Part shown: piece by piece, positions 26,917 to 36,321 of the stretch | Numbering within the stretch: the stretch's first letter is position 1 | Layout of the letters: the number at the start of each line of letters is the position of its first letter | NCBI RefSeq assembly: GCF_028010285.1 | Contig: NZ_CP116304.1 | Coordinates: 4,790,501 to 4,854,500, forward strand | Direction: 5' to 3' | DNA from: Pseudomonas sp. Q1-7 | GTDB lineage: Bacteria > Pseudomonadota > Gammaproteobacteria > Pseudomonadales > Pseudomonadaceae | Length of the DNA: 64,000 nt | Notes under the pieces: model-generated | Databases searched by the model: none | Told to the model about the DNA's origin: nothing | Seen by the model: only the letters and a program-made list of their open reading frames with translations | Program-made: the position numbers and the translations under genes

Positions 26917-26936
26917 AATTATCCGTTCGGATAGTT
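26917..26936. promoter_or_regulatory. Likely TetR operator
   Basis: AATTATCCGTTCGGATAGTT: the core ATCCG-TT-CGGAT is a perfect inverted repeat with imperfect extension. It lies in the divergent region between the tetR gene and the transporter gene, 95 bp before the chosen transporter start. It is the only strong palindrome there. Confidence 0.6.
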
Positions 26937-27031
26937 TTTTGATGCAAAGAACCTCTTACCAAGACAAGCCCGTAGCCAAGCACCGGTACGGGGAAAACAA
27001 GAGCCGGAAAAGGCACAGGCGAGGATTGGCA

Positions 27032-28441
27032 ATGACAGACACGATGGCGCTCGGCGGACATCGCAAAATGTCACTGGTGAGGAAGATTTCGCTGGGCGCG
27101 GGCGATCTCGGGGTGAATCTCTACTGGCAGATCGCGTCGCTGTTCCTGCTGTTTTTCTACACCGAAGTGCTGGGCCTCTCCGCCCATATCGCGGGCCTGA
27201 TCTACATGAGCGCTCTGATCTGGGACGCAGCCGTCGACCCGCTGATCGGCGTCATGGCCGACCGCACCCGCACCCGCCTCGGGCGCTTCCGGCCATACCT
27301 GCTGCTCGGTGCCGTGCCGCTGGCTATCGTCTTCATGCTGATGTTCGCCCTGCCACGCGGCGAAGGCAGCCAATTGGTAGTGCTTACCGTGGCAAGCCAC
27401 TTCGCCTTCCGCACCTTGTTCGCCCTGGTGTCGGTACCCTATGCCTCGCTCTATGCACGAGTCACCCAGGACACCGCGGAGCGAGCGACCATGGCCGGGA
27501 TTCGCATGGTGTTCGCCATTCTCGCCGCGATGGTCGTGTCAGCGGTGACCCTGCCGGCGGCGCGCCACTTCGGTGGCGATGCGCTGGCATGGGCGCTGGT
27601 GGCCGGCCTGTTCGCCTGTGTCGCCTCGGCGATGTTGTTCATCGCGGCGCTGGCGGCCGGCGCCGACGACGCCGCGTACGATGACCACGAACCTGCCGCC
27701 AGGCCCAGCGCCGGTCATCTGCTCGACGCACTGCTGGACAACCGGCCGCTGCTGATCGTGCTGGGCATCACGCTCATGAACTCGCTGGCCAGCACCTTCT
27801 TCTCGAAAAACCTTCTCTACTACTTCAAATACGTGCGCAACGACCCGGACTTCGGCGGCACCGCGCTGGCGCTTATGGCCGCCGTCGCGGCCCTGGCAGC
27901 GCCGATCTGGGCTCAGGTGGCGCGCTCGCACAGCAAGCGTCTTGCGCTGCTGGTTGGCAGCGGCTTCTACGCTCTGGGGTTCGTCCTCTGGTACCTGTCT
28001 AGCGGCGCCGGCTATGCCGGCCTATTGGCGATCCTGGCACTGATCGCGGTCGGCGCCAGCTGCAACGCGGTGTGTTTCTGGGCCATGGTCCCGGACACCG
28101 TGGAGTACGGCCAATTGCGCTCGGGCATCCGCTCCGAGTCGCTGATCATCGGCGCGGTGATCTTCGCCCAGAAGGCCGCCCTCGGAATCGCCGCCGGCAT
28201 CCTCGGGATGACCCTGAGCGGTATCGGCTTTGTGCCCAGCGGTGTCCAGTCCACGCACACCACGGACCAGCTCCTGCTGACGATGTCACTGGTGCCGCTG
28301 CTCGGCACCCTGGGTGTGTTCCTGCTCGCCTGGGTCTACCCCATTGACCCGGCTATGCATCGCCACCTGCTCGAGGCCCTGCGCCTGCGCGACCGCGAGG
28401 CGCAGGCAAACCGGGACGAACTGCCGCTATCGCGCGCCTGA
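27032..28441 (+). CDS. GPH-family sugar:cation symporter (MFS_2)
   Basis: 469 residues, about 12 membrane segments. GLIYMSALIWDAAVDPLIGVMADRTRTRLGRFRPYLLLGA contains the family marker DPLIG...D.T..R.GRFRPY. It is a MelB/XylP-type secondary transporter that carries glycosides, pentosides or hexuronides with a cation. The central loop (AAGADDAAYDDHEPAARP) and the second half (NSLASTFFSKNLLYYFKY, CFWAMVPDTVEYGQ) also fit. The ATG at 27032 after GCGAGGA is preferred to 26894, which would place the operator inside the gene. It is the first gene of the galactoside cluster; the substrate is probably a beta-galactoside or beta-glucoside. Confidence 0.88.
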   Translation: MTDTMALGGHRKMSLVRKISLGAGDLGVNLYWQIASLFLLFFYTEVLGLSAHIAGLIYMSALIWDAAVDPLIGVMADRTRTRLGRFRPYLLLGAVPLAIVFMLMFALPRGEGSQLVVLTVASHFAFRTLFALVSVPYASLYARVTQDTAERATMAGIRMVFAILAAMVVSAVTLPAARHFGGDALAWALVAGLFACVASAMLFIAALAAGADDAAYDDHEPAARPSAGHLLDALLDNRPLLIVLGITLMNSLASTFFSKNLLYYFKYVRNDPDFGGTALALMAAVAALAAPIWAQVARSHSKRLALLVGSGFYALGFVLWYLSSGAGYAGLLAILALIAVGASCNAVCFWAMVPDTVEYGQLRSGIRSESLIIGAVIFAQKAALGIAAGILGMTLSGIGFVPSGVQSTHTTDQLLLTMSLVPLLGTLGVFLLAWVYPIDPAMHRHLLEALRLRDREAQANRDELPLSRA

Positions 28442-28468
28442 ACAACCATCGTTATCAAGGAGATCAGC

Positions 28469-29833
28469 ATGACGGCCATCCGTGACCACGCCTCCCCCGA
28501 CGGCGCCACCATGGCGCGTTTTCACCCCGACTTCGTCTGGGGCGTCGCCGCCTCTGCAGCGCAGACTGAAAGCCGCAACGGCCGCGGACACAGCAACTGG
28601 GATGCGTTATGCGAGGCACGGGGGGCAATGCTGGACGGCTCGACCAACGTCCTCTGCACCCATTTCGAGGAGCGCTATCCGACGGACCTCGCCCTGCTGG
28701 CCGACGCGGGTGTGCAGGCCTTCCGCTTTTCCATTGCCTGGCCCCGGGTCCAGCCTAACGGTCCGGGGGCGGCGAATGCCGCCGGCCTTGCGGTCTACGA
28801 CCGGATGGTCGATGCCATGCTGGAGCGCGGCATCACCCCCTGGCCGACGCTGTTCCACTGGGACGTGCCGAGTTGGGCCGGGGACTTCCGTGATCGCGAC
28901 ATCTGCCAACGGCTCGCCGACTATGCCGAGATCGTCGCGCGCGCACTGGGCGACCGCGTCCAGCAGTGGATTGTCCTCAACGAGCCGAACAGCGTCGCCC
29001 TCCGTGGTTATGCCGCGCAGGTCCACGCCCCGGCGCTGAACAACGCCGAGTCCGCGTTCGCTGCCATTCACCACCAGAACCTGGCACAGGGCCTGGCCTT
29101 CCGGGCGCTGCGTGCAACCCTGCCGAGTGGGCGGCGCATCGGCACGACGGTGAACCTGCAGCCAGTGCGCGCAGAAGACGACTTAGCGGAGAACCAGGCG
29201 GCCGCAGCAATGGTCGATGCCCTGTGGAATCGCGCCTTTGTCGACCCGTTGTATGGCAAAGGTTATCCGGCGCTGGTCGCCGAGCGACTGGCCCCACTCG
29301 TTCGCGACGGCGACCTGGAGCTGATTGCGGTGAAGCCAGACTTCCTTGGCATGAACTACTACAGCCGGATCTACGTCCGGCAGGCTCCCGGCGAGGTGCT
29401 GGGCATCGCCCAAGGCCAGGCACCGCAGCATCTGGCATCTACCGCGTACTTCCACGTGGAGCCAGACGGCCTCGCCGAAATGCTCCTACGCCTGCACGAG
29501 GAGTACGGCGCGCCAGAAATCTACGTAACCGAGACCGGCTTCGCCATGCCCGACCCACCGCCCCACGATGGCGTGGTGGAAGACGGTGGGCGGATCGCCC
29601 ACCTGGCGAGCTACCTTAAGGCCGCCCACTCAGCCCAGGCCCAGGGCGTGCGCCTCAAAGGACTGTTCTATTGGTCGGCGACCGACAACTGGGAGTGGGC
29701 ACAAGGTTTCGCCAAGCGATTCGGCCTGATCCATGTCGATCGCGATACCCAGGCCCGCACCCCGAAGCGAAGCCTTGGCTACTTCGCCGACTGCATCCGC
29801 CACAACGCCGCGCTCGACGCGCCACCTCCCTGA
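28469..29833 (+). CDS. Glycoside hydrolase family 1 beta-glycosidase
   Basis: 454 residues, normal for GH1, starting after AAGGAG. The first block, FHPDFVWGVAASAAQTES, binds sugar in subsite -1. The acid/base Glu172 is in VLNEPNS and the nucleophile Glu355 in YVTETGFA. TETG replaces the usual TENG, one conservative change beside the nucleophile. No signal peptide, so it acts in the cytoplasm on glycosides imported by the transporter upstream. The downstream galactose genes suggest beta-galactosides or mixed specificity. Confidence 0.92.
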   Translation: MTAIRDHASPDGATMARFHPDFVWGVAASAAQTESRNGRGHSNWDALCEARGAMLDGSTNVLCTHFEERYPTDLALLADAGVQAFRFSIAWPRVQPNGPGAANAAGLAVYDRMVDAMLERGITPWPTLFHWDVPSWAGDFRDRDICQRLADYAEIVARALGDRVQQWIVLNEPNSVALRGYAAQVHAPALNNAESAFAAIHHQNLAQGLAFRALRATLPSGRRIGTTVNLQPVRAEDDLAENQAAAAMVDALWNRAFVDPLYGKGYPALVAERLAPLVRDGDLELIAVKPDFLGMNYYSRIYVRQAPGEVLGIAQGQAPQHLASTAYFHVEPDGLAEMLLRLHEEYGAPEIYVTETGFAMPDPPPHDGVVEDGGRIAHLASYLKAAHSAQAQGVRLKGLFYWSATDNWEWAQGFAKRFGLIHVDRDTQARTPKRSLGYFADCIRHNAALDAPPP

Positions 29834-30010
29834 AAGAGCAGGCCGGCTACCCGGTAGAGACAGCCTGGTAGCCAGCAGTGCATCCCCCCGCGCACCTACC
29901 GGTGCACCGCGAAGCCGCGGTGCGCAGTGACTCGTGCGCGCCAGAAAAACAAGAACGGGGCCGCACCGACGACCCCAGAACAACGACCAAACACCAGGGG
30001 TGTTTTTGCC

Positions 30011-31981
30011 ATGCATACGTTGCCTCGACCTCTCCTTTCCTCGTCTCCGACGCGCTCCGGTTTCGCCTTCGCCAGCCTGTTGCCGCTTTGCCTGAGTCTT
30101 CCGGTGCAGGCGCTGGAGTTCAGCTTCTCCGACCACGAAATCGCCGGTTCGCTGGATACCACCATTTCCTATGGCAGGTTGTGGCGCGTGCAGGGCCAGG
30201 ACAAGTCCAACGACGACCTCAACGGTAACGACGGAAACCGCAATTTCGGTACCGGCCTGGTCTCGGAGGTCTACAAGATCACCTCAGACTTCGGAGCGAC
30301 CTACCGCAACTACGGCCTGTTCGTGCGTGGCTCGACCTTCTATGACACCCAGATCATGGATAAACGCAACGACTACTACGACCATAATGAGCCGCAGCAA
30401 CCCAGCCAGTCCTTCCCCCGCGATGACCACTTCACCTCCGAGACCCGTAGTGTCGCTGGACACCGTGCGGAGATCCTCGACGCCTACGTCTACGGCAATT
30501 GGGACATCGCCGGCCGCCCCCTGACCGCCCGCCTCGGCCGCCAAGTGTTCAACTGGGGTGAAGCACTGTTCTATCGCGGCGGGGTCAACACCACCAACCC
30601 GGTCGACGCCTCGGCCTTCCACCTGCCCGGCTCCGAGGTGAAGGAAGTATTGATGCCGCTCGAGGCGATCAGTTTCACCACAGGACTGACCGACAGCCTG
30701 TCCATGGATGCCTTCTACCAGTGGAATTGGAAGGAAACTCGCATCGATCCGGTAGGCACCTTCTACAGCGGCACCGACCTGTTCGCCGATGGCGGCCATA
30801 CCGCCTACGCCCAAGTCCCCTCGCTGGCCAACCCGGCGTTCCAAAACCTTTATCGGCAGCTTTCGGACGCGCACGTGGGCGGGCTACAGGGAACCGATTA
30901 CTTGGACGCCAACGGCGTGGTCAAGGTCGCCCGGATAGGCCAGGACATCAATGCCCGTAACGACGGTCAGTTCGGCGTGGCATTCCGCTACCTGGCGGAA
31001 TCGCTCAACTCCACCGAGTTCGGTTTCTACTTCGTCAACTACCACGCCAAGGAGCCGACACTCGCCGCATCCCTGGACGCCGCCTATGCAGGTGTCGACC
31101 TCGATCAACTGGCCGCTTTCGGCGGCTTCGGCAGCTACGACCAACTCACTGCCGCCGCCCGGGGCGGCAACGCGACCGCCAGGCAGGCCCTGGGGCTGAT
31201 CAACGGCGCGGCCGTGGTCGACCTGACCAACCAACTGGTCGCCCAGCGCGAATACCCCGAAGACATCCGCATGCTCGGCCTGAGCTTCAACACCAGCCTA
31301 GGCAACGCCTCGCTATTCGGTGAGCTGGCCTACCGGCCGAACCTGCCGATTGGCATCGCCACCACCAACGACATGCTCAGCGACCTGATGAGCCAGGCAC
31401 CCGAACTGAGCGGTGGCCAGAGCGTGCAGATCGGCAACCGGCAGATCGCACTGGGCACGGGCTCGGTCGTGCACAACTACGAACGGGTCGAATCCTTCAA
31501 CGCCTCCCTAGGCACCATCTACAACTTCGGCCCGGCATTGTTCTTCGATTCCCTGACAGGGGTCGCCGAGATCGCCGGCGATCACCTGCGTGGCAGCCCC
31601 CTGAAGTACACCGCCTTTGATGGCAAATTGCGCTACTACACCAGCGGCGCCAACCAGGACTATGCCTCCGGCTTCGGCCGTGACAGCCAGGTCGATCGCA
31701 ACGCCTATGGCTACACCTTGCAGCTGGCCGGGACCTGGAACGACGCACTGGCCGGAGTGAACCTCTCTCCTTATGTGGTGTTCAAGGAGGACTTCAAGGG
31801 CAACTCATCATCCGCCGGCAACTTCATCGAAGGACGCAAGGCCCACACATTAGGCCTCAAGGCCTCTTACCGCAGCACGCTGGAAGCCGAACTGCAGTAC
31901 ACCGCGTTCTATGGCGCCGGGCAGAACAACAGCACGCGAGATCGCGACAACGTCGGCCTCAACCTCAAGTACTCCTTTTAA
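30011..31981 (+). CDS. DUF1302-family outer-membrane protein
   Basis: 656 residues. A signal peptide (FASLLPLCLSLPVQA) is cut before LEFSFSDHEIAGSLDTTISYG. The long beta-rich body with FVRGSTFYD, LGRQVFNWGEALFYRGG and the final LNLKYSF fits a DUF1302 outer-membrane beta-barrel. The start at 30011 is chosen over the longer frame from 29927 because it gives the signal peptide. DUF1302 and DUF1329 genes usually sit side by side, as here; they are better known from aromatic and steroid degradation loci. Here they may help a bulky glycoside cross the outer membrane, which is inferred. Confidence 0.85.
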   Translation: MHTLPRPLLSSSPTRSGFAFASLLPLCLSLPVQALEFSFSDHEIAGSLDTTISYGRLWRVQGQDKSNDDLNGNDGNRNFGTGLVSEVYKITSDFGATYRNYGLFVRGSTFYDTQIMDKRNDYYDHNEPQQPSQSFPRDDHFTSETRSVAGHRAEILDAYVYGNWDIAGRPLTARLGRQVFNWGEALFYRGGVNTTNPVDASAFHLPGSEVKEVLMPLEAISFTTGLTDSLSMDAFYQWNWKETRIDPVGTFYSGTDLFADGGHTAYAQVPSLANPAFQNLYRQLSDAHVGGLQGTDYLDANGVVKVARIGQDINARNDGQFGVAFRYLAESLNSTEFGFYFVNYHAKEPTLAASLDAAYAGVDLDQLAAFGGFGSYDQLTAAARGGNATARQALGLINGAAVVDLTNQLVAQREYPEDIRMLGLSFNTSLGNASLFGELAYRPNLPIGIATTNDMLSDLMSQAPELSGGQSVQIGNRQIALGTGSVVHNYERVESFNASLGTIYNFGPALFFDSLTGVAEIAGDHLRGSPLKYTAFDGKLRYYTSGANQDYASGFGRDSQVDRNAYGYTLQLAGTWNDALAGVNLSPYVVFKEDFKGNSSSAGNFIEGRKAHTLGLKASYRSTLEAELQYTAFYGAGQNNSTRDRDNVGLNLKYSF

Positions 31982-32042
31982 CCCCGCGCCCGGTCCGGGC
32001 CACTGACGTGGCTCCGGCGGGCGCACTCCATGGAGAAGCACC

Positions 32043-33410
32043 ATGCGCAACTTGCGTACCCTGATCGGCGTGGCCGCCGCCCTGGCGCTGAGCGCCGGCA
32101 GCGCCCTGGCTGCGGTACTCGCGGACGACGCGGCCAAGCTGAAGTCGACCCTGACGCCCCTGGGCGCCGAGAAGGCCGGTAACGCTGCCGGCACCATCCC
32201 GGCCTGGACCGGTGGCATCACCCAGGCGCCACCCGGCTACCAATCCGGCCAACACCGCGCCGATCCGTTCGCAGACGACAAGCCCCTGTTCACCATCAGC
32301 AAGGCCAACCTGGAGCAATACAAGGCCAACCTTACCGCCGGCCAGATCGCCCTGCTCAATGCCTACCCGAACAGCTTCAAGATGCCGGTGTACCCCAGCC
32401 GTCGAACCGGCTCGGCACCGCAATGGGTCTACGACAATACCTTCAGCAACGCCACCAGCGCCCGCCTGGTCGAGGGTGGCAATGGTTTCGTCGACGCCTA
32501 CGGTGGCATTCCGTTCCCGCTTCCGCAGAGTGGCATCGAGGCCCTGTGGAACCACATCGCCCGTTATCGCGGCACCTACCTCGTCCGCCGCTCCTCGGAG
32601 GCGGCGGTGCAACGCGACGGCAGCTTCACCCCGATCACCACCCAGTACGACATGCTGTTCCGGTACTACCAGCAGGGCGGCAGTTTCGCCGGCCTGAACA
32701 ACACCCTGTTCTATTACCAGACCGTGGTGAAAAGCCCGGCACGCCTGGTCGGCACCGCCGCCTTGGTACGCGAAACCCTCGATCAGATCAGGGAGCCGCG
32801 CCAGGCATGGAGCTACAGCCCCGGGCAGCGTCGTGTGCGCCGAGCACCACTGTTCGCCTACGACACGCCAGGCACGACCACGGATGGCCTGCGCACCATC
32901 GACGACACCGACATGTTCAGCGGCGCCCCCGACCGTTACGACTGGAGCCTGGTAGGCAAGCGGGAAATCTACATCCCCTACAACAACTACAAGGTGTCCA
33001 GCCCCCAGGTGAAGTACAAGGAGCTGCTCCAGCCCGGCCACATCGCCCCTCAATACACCCGCTACGAGCTGCACCGGGTCTGGGTGGTCGAAGGCAAGCT
33101 CAAGCCCGGCGCACGGCACATCTACTCGCGACGCACCCTGTACCTCGACGAAGACAGTTGGAGTGCGGCAGTCGTCGACCAGTACGACGGTCGCGGCGAG
33201 CTGTGGCGGGTCTCGATGGCCTACCTGAGCAACTTCTACGAATTGCCCGCCACTAGCAGCGCGCTGGACGTGAACCACGACCTGCAGTCGCGCCGTTACA
33301 TGGTTCAGTGGCTGGAGAACGAAGAGCCGGGCAGCGCCGACTTCAGCCAGCCGATACCGAACGATGACTACTTCAGCCCGTCGAGCCTCAGGGCTCGGGG
33401 TGTGCGCTGA
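32043..33410 (+). CDS. DUF1329-family exported protein
   Basis: 455 residues with a signal peptide (TLIGVAAALALSAGSALA). It opens with LTPLGAEKAGNAAGTIPAW, the usual start of the family, followed by GGIPFPLPQSGIEALWNH. Toward the end are RVWVVEGKLKPGARHIYSRR and YLDEDSWSAAVVDQYDGRGE, typical of the LolB-like fold. It is probably periplasmic or inner-leaflet outer membrane and works with the DUF1302 protein 62 bp upstream. Confidence 0.87.
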   Translation: MRNLRTLIGVAAALALSAGSALAAVLADDAAKLKSTLTPLGAEKAGNAAGTIPAWTGGITQAPPGYQSGQHRADPFADDKPLFTISKANLEQYKANLTAGQIALLNAYPNSFKMPVYPSRRTGSAPQWVYDNTFSNATSARLVEGGNGFVDAYGGIPFPLPQSGIEALWNHIARYRGTYLVRRSSEAAVQRDGSFTPITTQYDMLFRYYQQGGSFAGLNNTLFYYQTVVKSPARLVGTAALVRETLDQIREPRQAWSYSPGQRRVRRAPLFAYDTPGTTTDGLRTIDDTDMFSGAPDRYDWSLVGKREIYIPYNNYKVSSPQVKYKELLQPGHIAPQYTRYELHRVWVVEGKLKPGARHIYSRRTLYLDEDSWSAAVVDQYDGRGELWRVSMAYLSNFYELPATSSALDVNHDLQSRRYMVQWLENEEPGSADFSQPIPNDDYFSPSSLRARGVR

Positions 33411-33494
33411 TCCCCGTCGAACTACACGACCTAGCAATCCACCGTAGCAGTCAGCGGAGCGCGCGCAGGCGCGGCCCGTAGACAAGGAGGGACG

Positions 33495-34508
33495 ATGCAC
33501 CAGCAACCACGTGCCACCATCCGAGTGCCGGGCGCGTTGGCGGGACCGGGCACGGAACGCGCTCTGGGAGGCCTGATCGGGCTCGACTGGGGCACCTCCA
33601 GCCTGCGCGCCTATCGCTTCGACGCGAACGGCCAGGTGTGCGCGACACGCCAGCGCCCGTGGGGCATACGCCAGTTACCCGCCGGCGGCTTCGAGGCGGC
33701 GCTGACACAGATCACCGAAGGCTGGCCGGCTTTGCCGCGCCTGGCCTGCGGCATGGTCGGCAGCCGCCAGGGCTGGCGCGAGGTGGCCTACGTCAAGCTG
33801 CCGGCCGACGCTGCGACGCTCGCCCGTGGGGTCGTCCACGTGCGCTGCGCCGATGGCGGTGAGCTGCACGTGGTGCCGGGTCTGCGCAACGCCGGCATCG
33901 CCGACCTGATGCGTGGAGAGGAAACCCAGATCATCGGCGCGCTGGCCCTGCGGCCCGAGTTAGCCGGCGAGTGTGACTGGCTCCTGCCGGGCACCCATAG
34001 CAAATGGGCCAGTGTGAGGAACGGAGTGATCACCGACTTCCGCACCTTCCTGACTGGAGAGCTGTATGCCCTGCTATGCCGGCATTCGACGCTCGGCACC
34101 GGCATCTCTCACGAGCCGGTCGATCCACAAGCGTTCGCGCGCGGCGTGCTGGCCGCGCGCGACAGCGGCGCGGCGGGCATCAGCGGCCGCCTGTTCTCGG
34201 CGCGGGCGTTGCTGCTCGAAGGTGAAATCGCCGGCGGCGACGTGTCCGCCTACCTGTCCGGCCTGCTGATCGGCGAGGAGCTGCGCGCCAACCTGGCCGC
34301 CGGGCGCCTGCGTCCCGGGCTGCCGCCGCAGCTGATCGGCGAAGCGGATCTGTGCCAGCGCTATCGCCAGGCCGCCGCGCTCTTCGACCTCCACCTGCCC
34401 GAACCGCTGCTCGACGCCAGCGCCCGCGGCCTGTGGCTCCTCGCCTGTGCGACAGGCCTCATCCCAATCGCAGCGCCGCAGGCGCCCAAGGAAACCCCAT
34501 CATGTTGA
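33495..34508 (+). CDS. dgoK: 2-dehydro-3-deoxygalactonokinase
   Basis: 337 residues, starting after AAGGAGG. LIGLDWGTSSLRAYRFD is the phosphate-binding start of the DgoK family; PRLACGMVGSRQGWREVAYVK, GLRNAGIADLMRGEETQI and LLPGTHSKWASV are family blocks. It phosphorylates 2-keto-3-deoxygalactonate to the 6-phosphate. It overlaps dgoA by seven bases and precedes it, so kinase and aldolase are coupled. Confidence 0.94.
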   Translation: MHQQPRATIRVPGALAGPGTERALGGLIGLDWGTSSLRAYRFDANGQVCATRQRPWGIRQLPAGGFEAALTQITEGWPALPRLACGMVGSRQGWREVAYVKLPADAATLARGVVHVRCADGGELHVVPGLRNAGIADLMRGEETQIIGALALRPELAGECDWLLPGTHSKWASVRNGVITDFRTFLTGELYALLCRHSTLGTGISHEPVDPQAFARGVLAARDSGAAGISGRLFSARALLLEGEIAGGDVSAYLSGLLIGEELRANLAAGRLRPGLPPQLIGEADLCQRYRQAAALFDLHLPEPLLDASARGLWLLACATGLIPIAAPQAPKETPSC

Positions 34509-35140
34509 ACGCCTGGTTCGACCCCCTCCCTCTTGTCGCCATCCTGCGTGGCCTGCAGCCCGACGAGGCAGCGACCATCGGCGGCGCGCTTGCCGAGGCA
34601 GGCTTGCGCATGCTCGAAGTCCCCCTCAACTCGCCCCAACCGATGGAGACCATCTTCCGCCTGAACCAAGCCCTGGGCGATCAGTACCTGATCGGTGCAG
34701 GCACGGTGACGCGCGCCGAGCAGGTGGACGAGATCGCAGCCGCCGGCGGCCGACTGATCGTCATGCCGCATGCCGATACCACCGTCATCCGCGCCGCCAA
34801 GGACGCCGGCATGCTCTGCATCCCTGGCGTCGCCACGCCGACCGAGGCGTTCGCCGCCCTGGCCGCCGGCGCCGACGCGCTGAAGCTGTTCCCGGCCGAG
34901 GTGATTGGCCAAGACGGCCTCAAGGCCTGGCGTGCCGTGCTACCCGCCGACCTGCGCGTACTGCCGGTAGGCGGCATCAGCCCCACCACCATGCGCGCCT
35001 GGGTTGCCGCCGGTGCCCGTGGTTTCGGCATCGGTTCGGCACTCTACGTGCCCGGCCTTAGCGCCGCCGAGGTTGGCCGCCGTGCCCGTGCGTTTGCCAA
35101 GGGTTGGGCCGACGCCACACCACAGGAGTCTCGGCCATGA
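34502..35140 (+). CDS. dgoA: 2-dehydro-3-deoxy-6-phosphogalactonate aldolase
   Basis: 212 residues from the ATG at 34502, which overlaps the end of dgoK. The class I aldolase of the KDPG/KDPGal type is shown by PLVAILRGLQPDEA, MLEVPLNSPQP (Glu), IGAGTVTRAEQVDE and ADALKLFPAE (Schiff-base Lys). It splits KDPGal into pyruvate and glyceraldehyde 3-phosphate. It overlaps dgoD by four bases (ATGA). Confidence 0.94.
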   Translation: MLNAWFDPLPLVAILRGLQPDEAATIGGALAEAGLRMLEVPLNSPQPMETIFRLNQALGDQYLIGAGTVTRAEQVDEIAAAGGRLIVMPHADTTVIRAAKDAGMLCIPGVATPTEAFAALAAGADALKLFPAEVIGQDGLKAWRAVLPADLRVLPVGGISPTTMRAWVAAGARGFGIGSALYVPGLSAAEVGRRARAFAKGWADATPQESRP

Positions 35141-36285
35141 AGATCACCCGACTCACTACCTTCCAAGTCCCCCCGCGCTGGCTGTTCCTGCGCATCGACA
35201 CCGACGTCGGCATCAGCGGCTGGGGCGAGCCGGTGGTGGAAGGCCGTGCGCACACCGTGGCGGCCGCCGTCGATGAACTCTCGGACTACCTGATCGGCAA
35301 AGACCCGCGTCATATCGAGGACCTGTGGAACGTTATGTACCGCGGCAGCTTTTACCGGGGCGGTCCGGTGCTGATGAGCGCCATTGCCGGCGTCGACCAG
35401 GCCCTCTGGGACATCAAGGGTAAGCACCACGGCGTGCCGGTGCACGAGCTGCTGGGCGGCCCGGTACGCGAGCGTATCCGGGCCTATTCGTGGATCGGCG
35501 GCGACCGCCCCGCGGACACCGCGCAGGCTGCGCGGGCGGCGGTCGAGCGCGGCTTCACGGCGGTGAAGATGAATGGCACCGAAGAGCTGCACTTCGTCGA
35601 CAGCCATGCCAAGGTCGAACGCGTGTTGGAAAACGTCCAGGCGGTGCGCGACGCCGTCGGCCCGCACATCGGCCTGAGCGTCGACTTCCACGGACGGGTG
35701 CACAAGCCGATGGCCAAGGTGCTGATGCACGAACTGGCCCCTTACAAGCTGATGTTCATCGAGGAGCCGGTGCTCTCCGAACACCTCGACGCAATCCCCG
35801 AACTGGCAGCCATCACACCAGCGCCGATCGCCTTGGGCGAGCGTCTCTACACCCGCTATGACTTCAAGCGCGTACTCGCCATCGGTGGCGTCGACATCAT
35901 CCAGCCCGACCCCTCGCACGCGGGCGGCATCACCGAGACGCGCAAGATCGCCGCGATGGCAGAAGCCTACGACGTTGCCCTGGCACTGCACTGTCCGTTG
36001 GGGCCGATCGCCCTGGCCGCGAACCTGCAACTGGACGCGGTGTGCCACAACGCGTTTATCCAGGAACAGAGTCTGGGCATTCACTACAACGCCGCCAACG
36101 ACCTACTTGACTACCTTGTCGATCGCAGCGTGTTCACCTACGAACACGGCTATCTCAAGGTCCCCGGCGGTCCTGGCCTCGGAATCGAAGTCGACGAGGC
36201 CTACATCGCCGAGCGTGCCGCCGTCGGACACCGCTGGCGGAACCCGGTGTGGCGCCATGCCGACGGCAGCGTCGCCGAATGGTGA
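35137..36285 (+). CDS. dgoD: D-galactonate dehydratase
   Basis: 382 residues, the standard length. The frame is open from 35104, but the Met at 35137 matches the family start MKITRLTTFQVPPRWLFL. Enolase-superfamily metal ligands are in LSVDFHGRV (Asp), MFIEEPV (Glu) and IALGERLY (Glu); the His of LALHCPLGPI is also conserved. It converts D-galactonate to 2-keto-3-deoxygalactonate. It belongs to the dgoKAD operon. Confidence 0.94.
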   Translation: MKITRLTTFQVPPRWLFLRIDTDVGISGWGEPVVEGRAHTVAAAVDELSDYLIGKDPRHIEDLWNVMYRGSFYRGGPVLMSAIAGVDQALWDIKGKHHGVPVHELLGGPVRERIRAYSWIGGDRPADTAQAARAAVERGFTAVKMNGTEELHFVDSHAKVERVLENVQAVRDAVGPHIGLSVDFHGRVHKPMAKVLMHELAPYKLMFIEEPVLSEHLDAIPELAAITPAPIALGERLYTRYDFKRVLAIGGVDIIQPDPSHAGGITETRKIAAMAEAYDVALALHCPLGPIALAANLQLDAVCHNAFIQEQSLGIHYNAANDLLDYLVDRSVFTYEHGYLKVPGGPGLGIEVDEAYIAERAAVGHRWRNPVWRHADGSVAEW

Positions 36286-36321
36286 GCCCGTCGATCCATC
36301 CCGAAACTGTCCAGGAGTTCG

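Noticed and set aside
31965-33506. 513-codon minus-strand frame opposite DUF1329
   Set aside because: Antisense shadow of a GC-rich gene; the plus-strand protein has a signal peptide and family motifs.
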